Assembly: GCA_018830485.1 (NCBI GenBank)
Contig: JAHJRQ010000021.1
Location: 1 to 64,000, forward strand
DNA from: Pseudomonadota bacterium
GTDB taxonomy: Bacteria > Desulfobacterota > Desulfobulbia > Desulfobulbales > Desulfurivibrionaceae
Length of the DNA: 64,000 nucleotides
Reading direction: 5' to 3'
How positions within the stretch are numbered: position 1 is the first letter of the stretch; each line of letters opens with the position of its first letter. A model generated the notes under the pieces. It did not search any database. It saw only the letters and a program-made list of their open reading frames with translations, and was not told the origin of the DNA. The translations under genes were made by a program, and so were the position numbers. Of this stretch, positions 1 through 8,893 are shown piece after piece.

Positions 1-68
1 CCAATCAGGTCTTCCGGCTTTTTGTAATCGGCAATCAATTGGTCAAGCACTTCTTTGGAAATGGCCAT
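1..68 (-). CDS. IS256-family (mutator type) transposase, N-terminal fragment
   Basis: Only the first 22 codons are in the window. They begin MAISKEVLDQLIADY and continue into KKPEDLIG, which matches from memory the opening of IS256-family transposases, DDE enzymes that move the element by copy-out. An AAGGAGAGAG ribosome binding site lies just upstream of the ATG. Because the gene runs off the left edge, it cannot be said whether the transposase is intact. Confidence 0.75.
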   Translation of the reverse strand, partial: MAISKEVLDQLIADYKKPEDLI

Positions 69-142
69 ATCTCTCTCCTTGGTTGGGGGCGAACTTTTCT
101 ACCCCCGGAATGGCCATTTACACAATCCTTTTTACACCCTCA
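1..142 (-). mobile_element. IS256-family insertion sequence, one end (truncated by window edge)
   Basis: The transposase start codon sits at 68 and the DNA outside it reads, on the minus strand, GAGGGTGTAAAAAGGATTGT at about 121-140, which resembles the terminal inverted repeats of IS256-family elements. The outer boundary is therefore placed near 140-142. The rest of the element and its other end lie beyond the left edge, so the target duplication cannot be checked. The end lies about 60 bp from the terminator of a tRNA gene. Confidence 0.7.
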
Positions 143-198
143 GATTTAGAAAATAAAAAAGCGGGGAGAGAGTGGGGAGAAAAACACCATAAACACAA

Positions 199-230
199 AA
201 GGGGCTCCAAGCCGAAGCCTGGAACCCCTT
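199..230 (-). terminator. Intrinsic terminator of the tRNA-Thr gene
   Basis: On the minus strand, directly after the tRNA 3' end, there is a 14-bp stem (two G-T pairs, otherwise perfect) closed by a TTCG tetraloop, followed by TTTTGTGTTTATG. The stable tetraloop and the T-rich tail fit a rho-independent terminator. Confidence 0.85.
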
Positions 231-238
231 GATATTAC

Positions 239-314
<76 letters not shown>

Positions 315-455
315 GTTATACCTTGCGGGATAACGATATTTTGCGTATTTTAAACGATGCTCTGCATCTATCAACTTTACCCAAAAGTGTCAAGCCCTTC
401 CCGTCTCCCCTTCGGCTAAAAACCTAAAAATTATCCATCAGGCCTGCTTGCAGCA

Positions 456-1829
456 ATGAAAAAAAACCGCCCGGTTTCAATTCTCGTCGTCGATGATGAC
501 AAAACCCATCGCATCATGTTGAAAACCATGCTGAAGCAATGGGGCTGGCAGACAGAAGAGGCGGATGACGGAACAACCGCCATCGAGGCTGTCCACAACA
601 CGCCCTTTGATGCCGTTCTCATGGATGTCCGCATGACCAAGCTTGACGGCATGGAAGCCCTGCGGCGCATTCATGCTTACAACCCCGCCATCCCCGTGAT
701 CATCATGACGGCATACTCCTCGGTGGATGCCGCGGTGGAGGCCATCAAGATCGGCGCCCACGACTACCTGACCAAGCCCCTTGACTTTGACCGGCTCAAA
801 CTCACCATGGCCCGAGCCCTGGATCATCGGCAAGTCCAGGAAAACAAGGATTCTTCCCGCCACCATAAAACATTTCCCCTGGACACCGGAACCATCATCG
901 GCAACTCAGGACCGATGCGCGAACTGATGGAAATGGTGTCCTATGTGGCGCCAAGCGATGCAACCGTTCTTATTTCAGGGGAATCGGGCACGGGCAAGGA
1001 ATTGATCGCCGCGGCCCTGCACCACAACAGCGCCCGTAAAAACGGCCCCTTTATCAAGGTCAACTGCGCGGCTCTTGTTGAAAATCTTCTGGAATCAGAA
1101 TTATTCGGGCATGAGAAAGGCGCCTTTACCGGAGCCGACCGTCGACGGGAGGGAAAATTCGTCCAGGCCACCGGCGGCACCCTCTTCCTTGACGAGATAG
1201 GCGAAACCTCCCCGGGCATGCAGGCAAAACTGCTGCGCGTCTTGCAGGAGCATGAGATCCAACGGGTTGGAGGACAGGAAAGCATTGCCGTTGATGTGCG
1301 CGTTCTGGCAGCCAGCAACCGGAACCTGGAGGAAGAGGTGGCGCAGGGCACCTTCCGGGAGGATTTGTACTACCGGCTCAACGTGGTTCCCCTGCATGTT
1401 CCCCCGCTCAAGGAGCGGCGCGAGGACATCCCCCCTTTGGCCGAATACTTCGTGGAAAAATTTGCCAAGAAAAACAATCGCCAAATTTCCGGCATTACGC
1501 CACGCTGCATGGCATTGCTTCTCAACTATCCCTGGCCCGGCAATGTGCGGGAGCTTGAAAACGCCATTGAGCGGGGCATTATCCTTATGCGCGGCGACTA
1601 CCTTGATGAAGAATCCCTGCCCATCCCGGTGCAGCGTTTCGCCATGAAAACCGAGACGCCGCCATTCGCCTCCGCCGCAACTTCCCCCGGCTCGCTTGAA
1701 GAGGCGGAACGGATCGTCATCACAAACATCCTGGCGGAAACAGGGGGCAACAAAAGTGAAGCATCACGCCGCCTGAACATCACCCGCAAAACCCTGCTCA
1801 GCAAAATGCATAAATACGGCCTGACCTGA
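456..1829 (+). CDS. Sigma-54-dependent response regulator (NtrC/AtoC family), orphan
   Basis: This 457-residue protein has an N-terminal receiver (about 8-122) with the acidic pair DDD near residue 13 and phospho-acceptor Asp57 in the motif LMDVRM. A central AAA+ domain (about 148-380) contains Walker A GESGTGKE, the sigma-54 contact loop GAFTGA and Walker B FLDEIG. A C-terminal Fis-type helix-turn-helix (about 415-455) completes it. By family it should hydrolyse ATP to open sigma-54 promoters after phosphorylation. No kinase gene is adjacent: upstream lie a tRNA and an insertion sequence, downstream a convergent gene begins 10 bp away. It is therefore an orphan regulator here and its targets are unknown. 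No strong ribosome binding site precedes the ATG. Confidence 0.93.
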   Translation: MKKNRPVSILVVDDDKTHRIMLKTMLKQWGWQTEEADDGTTAIEAVHNTPFDAVLMDVRMTKLDGMEALRRIHAYNPAIPVIIMTAYSSVDAAVEAIKIGAHDYLTKPLDFDRLKLTMARALDHRQVQENKDSSRHHKTFPLDTGTIIGNSGPMRELMEMVSYVAPSDATVLISGESGTGKELIAAALHHNSARKNGPFIKVNCAALVENLLESELFGHEKGAFTGADRRREGKFVQATGGTLFLDEIGETSPGMQAKLLRVLQEHEIQRVGGQESIAVDVRVLAASNRNLEEEVAQGTFREDLYYRLNVVPLHVPPLKERREDIPPLAEYFVEKFAKKNNRQISGITPRCMALLLNYPWPGNVRELENAIERGIILMRGDYLDEESLPIPVQRFAMKTETPPFASAATSPGSLEEAERIVITNILAETGGNKSEASRRLNITRKTLLSKMHKYGLT

Positions 1830-1839
1830 ACCTCTCGGC

Positions 1840-2841
1840 CTACAGCGACCATTCATGAAAAAGTGCGTCGGCGAGGGGCTCCGCGACCAGAAATCGCTCT
1901 TCTCCCCTCGAAGCAAACAGCACCGTTGCCGGGGCTGATGCGCCGGCCGTTTTTTTCCCGAAGCGCACCACCAATCCGGCTGCCGCGGCAAAATCGTCCG
2001 GGTGGACCGCGCCGTGCAAAACCCCCATTGGCCCGGACCGCTCCGGCATGTGCACCAGATAGTCGACCGGATCATGCAATGCCTCAAGCCGCGCATTCTC
2101 GGCTTCATCGCGGCCAAGGACGAACCAGCCGCCATGGGGCAACTGAAAATGGCGGCCGAAGAGAAGCAGGCGGATGTCATTGAGCCTGATCTCGGGATAG
2201 CGGGCATAATACCAGGCAATCCGTTTTGCCTGGTCCGCTTCGGTGAGGACACAGCCTCCGGCGGGACGGGGATAATCCGTGATGCCAAATTGCTCGGCCA
2301 GTTGTATCTGCGGCTGACGCCCCCTGCCGTTGAAATCCAGAAGAAGCTCCCGATCCACCAACCCATCCCGCTCCGCCCGGGTCGGCTCCTGGGTCTTGGC
2401 GCACAGCGGCCGCAGGAGAATCCCCTCGCAGCCGCTGTCCCGCTCAATCACCCGCAGGGTATCGCGGCGCTGGGACATGGGGCGCTGGCCGATCACCTCG
2501 CCGGTCACGAGAAACGAGGCGGCAAATTCCTCCATCAATCTTTTTGCCTCCCGGAACAGCAGAATCTTGCAATCGATGCAGGGGTTGAAATTCTTCCCGT
2601 AGCCATGGGGTGGGTTGCGGAGCATGGCAAAATAGGCTTCGCTCACATCGCGGAGGACAACCTCGATGCCGTAGCTTTCCCGGACCATTCCGGCATACTG
2701 CTCCTCATTGGCCAGGAGCTCGTAGCCGAAAAACGGCGTAACGAACTTGACCGCCTGCACCGCGATCCCCTGCGCCGCCACTACCCGGCAGGCGAGGATG
2801 CTGTCCAGCCCGCCGGAAAAAAGAGCCAGGGCCCGGGTCAT
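1840..2841 (-). CDS. PP-loop ATPase, tRNA-thiolation-like protein
   Basis: This 333-residue protein opens MTRALALFSGGLDS, where SGGLDS is the PP-loop that binds ATP in adenylating enzymes such as ThiI, MnmA and TtcA. A CIDC pair near residue 98 may act in sulfur transfer. The C-terminal half resembles, from memory, an extra domain on ThiI-like proteins of Deltaproteobacteria often labelled tRNA 2-thiouridylase or methyltransferase. The most likely role is tRNA base thiolation, but the exact base is not deducible. The ATG at 2841 was chosen over a longer frame because it forms an ATGA overlap with the recN stop, implying translational coupling, and because the PP-loop then starts at residue 8 as is usual. 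Confidence 0.8.
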   Translation of the reverse strand: MTRALALFSGGLDSILACRVVAAQGIAVQAVKFVTPFFGYELLANEEQYAGMVRESYGIEVVLRDVSEAYFAMLRNPPHGYGKNFNPCIDCKILLFREAKRLMEEFAASFLVTGEVIGQRPMSQRRDTLRVIERDSGCEGILLRPLCAKTQEPTRAERDGLVDRELLLDFNGRGRQPQIQLAEQFGITDYPRPAGGCVLTEADQAKRIAWYYARYPEIRLNDIRLLLFGRHFQLPHGGWFVLGRDEAENARLEALHDPVDYLVHMPERSGPMGVLHGAVHPDDFAAAAGLVVRFGKKTAGASAPATVLFASRGEERFLVAEPLADALFHEWSL

Positions 2842-4511
2842 AACACGGTCTTCCGTTCCATGAGGGTGCGCACATAGGCCAGGGTCTGCTCGCTGACGGA
2901 ATCGCCATCCAGCATCCGGGCAAGTTCCTGCTCCCGTTTTTCCAAAGAAAGAGGGATGATCGTGGTTTTGGTGCGTGCATCGACCACGGCTTTTTGCACC
3001 AGGAAATGCTCGTCGGCCAGGGAAGCAATCTGCGGGAGATGGGTAATGCAAAAAACCTGATGATGCCCGGACAGCTCCCGGATCTTCCTGGCCACGGCCT
3101 CTGCCGCCTTGCCGCTGATTCCGGCGTCTATCTCATCGAAAATAACCGTATCGACCTGATCTTTCTGGGCCAGGAGGGTCTTCAATGCCAGCATCAACCG
3201 CGACAACTCTCCGCCCGATGCAACCTTGGCCAGAGGCTTCGGCTCCTCACCCTGGTTGGCGGAAAACATGAACTCAGGACGATCCCAGCCAAGCCTGGAA
3301 ATACTCCCAAGCTCGCGGTCCGGATCCTTAAAGAAGATCTCGAAAACAGCCTGTTCAAAACAGAGCGCGGCCAGGGCAGCGCGAATCTTGCCGGCCAGCT
3401 CCAGCGCCGCTGCCTGACGGCCCTCGGAAAGCAAGGCCGACGCCTCGGCAAGGGCGGTTTCGTTGTGCCGCATTTCTTTCTCCAGGCAAGCCAGCCGTTC
3501 ATCCAACGCCTCAAGTTCCGCCAGCTCCTGTTTGGCCTCCCGGCCACAAGCAATGACCGCATCAAGCTCGCCGCCATATTTTCTTTTAAGCCGCTGCAAC
3601 AGGTCAAGACGTGCCGTCACCGCATCGAGACGCGCCGGGTCGCTGGCAAGGGTCTCCACATAGTTGCGGATTGCCTGGACATGGTCTTCCAATTGGAAAC
3701 AATTCCCAGCCACCTCTTCGGCCAGAGCGGCAAGGCTTGGATCAAAGGCGGCCATCTGCGCCAGGTTTTTACGCGCCACGGAAAGCGGCGTGTTGACCGC
3801 CTCCGCCAAAAGATGCCAACTTTTTTTCCCAAGTCCGATCAGGTCATCGGAGGCCCGCAGCCGGTCACGCTCAAGCACCAGGGCGGCATCTTCGCCGGGG
3901 CTGGCCGCAGCCTCCTCAATCTCCTTGACCTGGAAGCCGAGAAAATCCCGGCGCTGCTCCTTGTCCCTCTCCTTGGCCGCAAGGGCCTGATATAACTCCC
4001 GGGCTGCCACCCATTTATCATAGCGCCGGGAAACGGCGAGCCGCTGGGGCCAGAGTCCGCCAACCGCATCAATACAATCAAGATGGCTGCGGGGCTGCAA
4101 CAGTTGCTGGTGATCATGCTGGCTGGCGACGCTGAGCAGGTTTTCCATGACCTCGCCCACTGCCTTGGCCGTGGCCAGGCTGCCGTTCATGAAATACCGG
4201 CTGGCGCCCTTCAGGGAAACAACCCGTTTAACCACCAGTTCGGGTTCGGGTTCAAATCCCATCTCCGCCAATTTTTCCTGGATGATCCCATGCCGGGGGT
4301 TGAGTTCGAAAAGCGCTTCAACCGTTGCCGTCTCAGCCCCGCTTCTGATCCAGGCGGCAGCGGCCTTTCCGCCTCCAAGCAGATGAATGGCCTGCAGGAT
4401 GATGGATTTTCCCGCCCCGGTCTCTCCGGTAAGAACCGTAAGCCCTTCGGCAAAGGAAACATGCAGTTTCTCGATGAGGGCAAGATTGGTGATGATGAGT
4501 TCCTTCAGCAT
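2838..4511 (-). CDS. recN: DNA repair protein RecN
   Basis: A 557-residue SMC-like ATPase that acts early in recombinational repair of double-strand breaks. It starts MLKELIITNLALIE, has Walker A GETGAGKS near residue 30, a long coiled-coil middle (about 150-380), an ABC-type signature ASGGELSRL near 430 and Walker B VIFDEIDAGISG near 465. The length fits the family (about 550). Its stop overlaps the start of the downstream PP-loop gene by 4 bp, so the two form an operon. Confidence 0.97.
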   Translation of the reverse strand: MLKELIITNLALIEKLHVSFAEGLTVLTGETGAGKSIILQAIHLLGGGKAAAAWIRSGAETATVEALFELNPRHGIIQEKLAEMGFEPEPELVVKRVVSLKGASRYFMNGSLATAKAVGEVMENLLSVASQHDHQQLLQPRSHLDCIDAVGGLWPQRLAVSRRYDKWVAARELYQALAAKERDKEQRRDFLGFQVKEIEEAAASPGEDAALVLERDRLRASDDLIGLGKKSWHLLAEAVNTPLSVARKNLAQMAAFDPSLAALAEEVAGNCFQLEDHVQAIRNYVETLASDPARLDAVTARLDLLQRLKRKYGGELDAVIACGREAKQELAELEALDERLACLEKEMRHNETALAEASALLSEGRQAAALELAGKIRAALAALCFEQAVFEIFFKDPDRELGSISRLGWDRPEFMFSANQGEEPKPLAKVASGGELSRLMLALKTLLAQKDQVDTVIFDEIDAGISGKAAEAVARKIRELSGHHQVFCITHLPQIASLADEHFLVQKAVVDARTKTTIIPLSLEKREQELARMLDGDSVSEQTLAYVRTLMERKTVL

Positions 4512-4778
4512 ATGGCTCTCTATACAGGATTAGGGACTGTTACGGAATACTCTTTCCGCTTCCGGCTCTTTAGCGACGGTCCGTTATGGCGGTCATACCA
4601 TTTCAATAGTGCGTTTTTTTCAGCACGGGCGTATCCGGGTATTGCTATGATTGAGCTGCCCACAGGGGGAGAATGGAACAAATGGTGGCGTGAACGGCCG
4701 TTCGTCATTATAGTATTAAAATTATGTGGAGATTGACACCAAACAATCCCTTTATCGCAGGTCAGCCGAATATTTCCC

Positions 4779-6206
4779 ATGATTCATAACACCACCTTCC
4801 GACGCATCACAGCATACATCGCCTGCGCTGTTTTCCTGCTCGGCAATCTACCGCTGACACCTTTTTCCCCACCTCCTGCCCAGGCTTTCAGCATTGGCGA
4901 GGAACGGGAGGTGGGCGAAAAGCTCCTCTCCATCGTCCGCAAGGAATTTACCCTGCTTGATGATCCGGACCTTACCGAATATGTCACCAACCTCGGGCAA
5001 CAGACCCTGCGACTCGCCGGGCCACAGTTCTTTGATTATCATTTTTTCATCATTGACAACAAGGAATTCAATGCCTTTGCCGCCCCGTCCGGACTGATTT
5101 TTTTCCACTCAGGCCTCATTGACCTGTGCGAAACGGAAGGCGAACTGGTCAGCGTTCTTGCCCACGAAATCGGCCATGCGGCAAGCCGGCATATCGCCGA
5201 CCGGATCAGCAAATCGGGCAAACTCAATGCCGGCACCACGGCTCTGATGCTGGCAGGGCTGCTCCTCGGCCAGGGCGCCCTTTCCCAGGCCCTTGTCACG
5301 GGCTCCATGGCCGGCGGCCTTACCGCAAACCTCCAATTCAGCCGCGCGGACGAAGAAGAGGCGGATCGGCTGTCCTACAAATGGATGCAAGAAGAACACC
5401 GCGATCCGGCGGACATGGTGAACATGCTCAAAAAAATGCGGAGGGTCAGCCGTTATCACCGCAAACAGGTTCCGACCTACCTCCTCACCCATCCGGAGCC
5501 GGAACACAGAATCGGCTACATTGAAGACCTCATCCTACAGGATCCGGAGAAAAAAATCCAAGCACGGGACGAGTTCGCCTACCAAAGGTTCAAATACAGG
5601 GTGCAGACCCTCAGCCGGGAAACGCAATCGATCCTGCCAATTCTGAAAAACAAGGCGGAAGAACCGGGCATCCTCCAGGACGATCCCATGGTTTTCTTCG
5701 GCCTCTCCCAGGCCTATCTGGCGAACCGGGACTACCAAAAGGCTGAAGAGGCCCTCCAAAAGGTCATTATCCGGTATCCGGACAAACAGATCCTTAAAAC
5801 AGATCTCGGCAGATTAAAGCTTGAAGCAGGAGAAACAAAAGCCGCCCTGGCAATCTTCCAGGAAATACACAAGCAGGATCCAGACGGAGCATACAATGCC
5901 TATTATCTTGCCAAGGCCCTGCAACATGGGGGTGAGTTGGCCCAGGCGGTGCTGATCTATGAAAACTTAAGCGAACGCATGCCGACCTATGCAAAACTCT
6001 ATCAGGAGATCGGCAGGGGCAGGGCTGCCCTTGGCAACAAAGCACTGGGGCACTACAATCTCGGCCTGTATTATTACTATGAAGGATCAAGTCGCACTGC
6101 CCGCTACCACATTGCCGAGGCGCTTAAAGGCCTTTCGGAAAAGGATCCTCTCTACACCAAGATACAGGATCTGAAAAAGAAAATCGCCCGAATAGAAAAG
6201 ATGTGA
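4779..6206 (+). CDS. Periplasmic M48 metalloprotease with TPRs (BepA/YfgC-like)
   Basis: This 475-residue protein has a signal peptide (hydrophobic stretch about 12-36 ending in AQAF), then a peptidase M48 domain with the zinc motif HEIGH at 129-133 and the downstream acidic ligand in a EEEAD segment near 190. TPR-like repeats fill the C-terminal half (about 290-465). The same layout is seen in E. coli BepA, which monitors assembly of outer-membrane proteins such as LptD and BamA. That role here is inference from architecture. The gene stands alone between the recN operon and a convergent HDOD gene. Confidence 0.9.
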   Translation: MIHNTTFRRITAYIACAVFLLGNLPLTPFSPPPAQAFSIGEEREVGEKLLSIVRKEFTLLDDPDLTEYVTNLGQQTLRLAGPQFFDYHFFIIDNKEFNAFAAPSGLIFFHSGLIDLCETEGELVSVLAHEIGHAASRHIADRISKSGKLNAGTTALMLAGLLLGQGALSQALVTGSMAGGLTANLQFSRADEEEADRLSYKWMQEEHRDPADMVNMLKKMRRVSRYHRKQVPTYLLTHPEPEHRIGYIEDLILQDPEKKIQARDEFAYQRFKYRVQTLSRETQSILPILKNKAEEPGILQDDPMVFFGLSQAYLANRDYQKAEEALQKVIIRYPDKQILKTDLGRLKLEAGETKAALAIFQEIHKQDPDGAYNAYYLAKALQHGGELAQAVLIYENLSERMPTYAKLYQEIGRGRAALGNKALGHYNLGLYYYYEGSSRTARYHIAEALKGLSEKDPLYTKIQDLKKKIARIEKM

Positions 6207-6262
6207 GCACCAAAAACAGCTCTGCGTGACGGCGGGAATGAAGCAGGGGGACAGAGCGATGG

Positions 6263-7840
6263 CTACTGCTTGCGGCTGCGGAGTTTGCGGATCGCCATCA
6301 CCGCGAAATCACGGAATAACCGGGTGGCCTTGATCCGGTTTGAATCGAGTTTTGGCCTGCCTTTTTTCCGGTCAAGGTAGATCAGGCCGATGGGCTTGTC
6401 ATCCAGGCAGATGGGAAAAAGATATACGGTCCGGTCTTTCACGAAAAACTTGAGACTCTCGGGAAAAGCGTCCGGAGCATTGGGGGGAATGGCCATATCC
6501 TTGCAAGCCTTGAGAGACTTGGGAATGATATACTCACTCGGGGCAAGGTCGTGCTCGAATCGAGCGATTCCGGCCGGATCGATATCACCCAAGCCGAAAC
6601 GGCCGACTAAAACCCGGCGCGTCGGTTGCACACTGATCACGGCAAGGAGCACCCGATCAAAGCCAATGCCACGGTAGAGCCCCTCCAGCAGGTTGATGTA
6701 AAAATCATTGAGATTAAAAGGGCCCATCAGCGTTTCGGTGATGTCATGGATAAAATCGTTGATGGATTTATCCGGGCTGACCGGCAATTCATCCAGATCT
6801 TGAATGAATTGCTCTTCCGGGACTTTCCCTCCTGCCCTGACGGGCTCCTCACCCCCCTCCGCCTTGTCACTTTTTGCCTTTTTCTTCCTTGCGGCCTTTG
6901 GATCTTTGATCGCCTCTTCAAGACCCCGCAACCGGCTGCGCATTTTCAGCTTGGAAAGCCCGTAGCGAATGGACTCGGAGATGTCCTCCGAGGCATCGAC
7001 AGTTCTGTTGACCCGCTCCACAGCCTCTTCCGTGCTTAAGGACAGCATCTCGCCGAACTGACGAATGAGCCCGTCGATCTCCCTTTCCTCACAGACATAC
7101 TCAATGAGTTTATTGGAAAAATTCGCGACATTCTTCAGATAACCCAGAGTGTCGTAAGTGTTCTGAGGCTCCGAGGGGTTGGGGTTCATGGCGGCGCACA
7201 CCTTGTCGGACAAATTCCAGAAGGTTGCCACTTCGACCCCTATCTGGTCAAAGGTCAACCCCTCGAGTATTTGCCGGGTCGCTGCGTCCTCGGACATGCC
7301 GCCTGACACCTTTTCCTCGATTTCCCGGGAGATTTCCGGCAGGTAGATGCAGACGATAATCTTGCCAAGATTGTGGAGAAGGGCGCAAATAAAAGCTTCT
7401 TCCGGCACGATGTTGAGATTTTTCTCAACCGCCAGATCACGGGCCTGCAGAGCGCTCAAAAAAGAGCGGGTGAGAAGTTTGCTGATCCCCTCTTTTTCGA
7501 CGCCGTTTTTGACAAAATCCTCAAACAGGGCGATGCCGGTGGCAAGATCGCGAACCGCGTCAAACCCGATGATGGTCACGGCCCTGGAGATGGAATTGAC
7601 CGGACGGCCGAGGGAATAGAAGGCGGAATTAACCACCTGCAGTACTTTGTTGGTAAGGGAGTAATCTTTAAGGATAACCTTGGAAAGCTCGTAGCCAGCG
7701 CTCTGGCTGCTGTGGGTCAGGGCAATCAATTCCTGGACATTATGGGACATGGCCGGGAGTTCACCCATGTTCATTTTTGCAAATATTTCAGCAAGTTTAC
7801 CGCTTGACGACGGCGAGGTCTCAGTCATGTTTTCCTGCAC
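6263..7840 (-). CDS. HDOD domain signalling protein with C-terminal GAF-like region
   Basis: This 525-residue protein has an N-terminal HDOD domain (about 15-220), a degenerate HD phosphohydrolase fold common in proteobacterial signal transduction. A charged, low-complexity linker rich in Lys and Glu follows (about 310-340), then a C-terminal region of about 170 residues resembling GAF sensor domains (for example the segment VLLAVISVQPTRRVLVG). It is transcribed divergently from the FHA/kinase operon, with 289 bp between, so it may feed the same signalling circuit, but there is no direct proof. A second Met four codons downstream is also a possible start. Confidence 0.87.
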   Translation of the reverse strand: MQENMTETSPSSSGKLAEIFAKMNMGELPAMSHNVQELIALTHSSQSAGYELSKVILKDYSLTNKVLQVVNSAFYSLGRPVNSISRAVTIIGFDAVRDLATGIALFEDFVKNGVEKEGISKLLTRSFLSALQARDLAVEKNLNIVPEEAFICALLHNLGKIIVCIYLPEISREIEEKVSGGMSEDAATRQILEGLTFDQIGVEVATFWNLSDKVCAAMNPNPSEPQNTYDTLGYLKNVANFSNKLIEYVCEEREIDGLIRQFGEMLSLSTEEAVERVNRTVDASEDISESIRYGLSKLKMRSRLRGLEEAIKDPKAARKKKAKSDKAEGGEEPVRAGGKVPEEQFIQDLDELPVSPDKSINDFIHDITETLMGPFNLNDFYINLLEGLYRGIGFDRVLLAVISVQPTRRVLVGRFGLGDIDPAGIARFEHDLAPSEYIIPKSLKACKDMAIPPNAPDAFPESLKFFVKDRTVYLFPICLDDKPIGLIYLDRKKGRPKLDSNRIKATRLFRDFAVMAIRKLRSRKQ

Positions 7841-8006
7841 CCACCAAAAAGTGAAACAACCGGCCCCCCACCATTTCTCGCCTCTAACTTACCATTATAA
7901 CTATAGAATATTTACAAAAAAATCCACAGTAGTAACGTTTTTTTATTACACCATACTGTGATATATGATACGGTCATAACAGGCAAGTTAATTTCATGCA
8001 ACTTTC

Positions 8007-8015
8007 TGATATAGT
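8007..8015 (+). promoter_or_regulatory. Possible extended -10 promoter of the FHA/kinase operon
   Basis: TGATATAGT matches an extended -10 element (TG, one base, TATAGT) about 115 bp before the FHA gene. The -35 region (GTTAAT at 17 bp) is weak, which extended -10 promoters tolerate. Nothing better was seen in 7841-8129, an AT-rich stretch separating two divergent genes. Confidence 0.35.
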
Positions 8016-8129
8016 ATGACAAATAGTTGAGTCAGCCATTTTACCAAAACCACGGAGCATCAGTATTGTCATGTTTCCGCATGGACGGATTCGGGCAAAT
8101 CACAGACAAAAACGCACTCCCGGGAAAAG

Positions 8130-8885
8130 ATGATGATGCAGGACGGAACGATCAATCTTGAGGATTACACCAAATCGGATTGGACCATTACGCTCAATGA
8201 CCGGGTTATCACAAGCTTCACTACCCACGAGGGAAGCAAGCTCATTATCGGCCGCAGCCCCGATGCGGATGTGGTCATCGACAACACGGCCGTCTCCAGG
8301 CACCACTCTTCCCTTGAGCTTCGCGATGGCCGCCACTATCTGGCAGACCTGAAAAGCACCAACGGCACCACGGTCAACGGGAAAAAAATTGCCTCCAAGG
8401 TTCCGATCAGCAATAAAGACGTTATTTTCATCGGAAAATTTCGCTTGACCCAGGCAGCGGCTGATGAACAGCATGCTTCGTCATCCTACGCCACGGCCAT
8501 GGATATTGATGACGAGGCAACGGTTTTTGTCAGCTCTCAGCGGCAACAGGCCGCAGCCCAACCCGGCCAGGCCCCGCCTCCCTCCACAACCACCGAGGTT
8601 TACAGGCTCACGGTAATTGAAGGCAGCGCCTCGCCTGCCACCCTCTCCCTTGACGGAACAAGCAGCGTAAAAATCGGCAAGGATCCCTCCTGTGACATGA
8701 TCATCCCCGGCTGGCTTGTCGGCAAGCCCCAATGCTATGTGGTAAGCAAAAAAGACAAATATTTCATCGTGCCCCAGAGAGCATGGGCGAACACCAAGCT
8801 CAACGATGTCATCATCAAAGAAGAACGCCTCTTGCGTAAGGGCGATATCATCCAAATCAAGAGTGTGAAAATCAGGTTCGACTAA
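8130..8885 (+). CDS. Tandem FHA domain protein
   Basis: This 251-residue protein contains a clear N-terminal FHA domain (about 25-105) with the phosphothreonine-binding signature IGRSPDADVVID, SRHHSSL and LKSTNGTTVNG. A second, more divergent FHA-like domain occupies about 165-250 (KIGKDPSCDMII and later RLLRKGDIIQI). A Gln/Pro-rich linker joins them. FHA domains dock phosphorylated threonines, and the next gene 8 bp downstream encodes a Ser/Thr kinase, so it is probably a substrate or adaptor of that kinase. Three consecutive Met codons begin the frame; the first is used here, with GGGAAAAG just upstream. Confidence 0.93.
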   Translation: MMMQDGTINLEDYTKSDWTITLNDRVITSFTTHEGSKLIIGRSPDADVVIDNTAVSRHHSSLELRDGRHYLADLKSTNGTTVNGKKIASKVPISNKDVIFIGKFRLTQAAADEQHASSSYATAMDIDDEATVFVSSQRQQAAAQPGQAPPPSTTTEVYRLTVIEGSASPATLSLDGTSSVKIGKDPSCDMIIPGWLVGKPQCYVVSKKDKYFIVPQRAWANTKLNDVIIKEERLLRKGDIIQIKSVKIRFD

Positions 8886-8893
8886 TCTCCCGG

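Noticed and set aside
4520-4780. Possible 86-codon gene in the recN-M48 gap
   Set aside because: No ribosome binding site, no motif, and it overlaps the start of the M48 gene.
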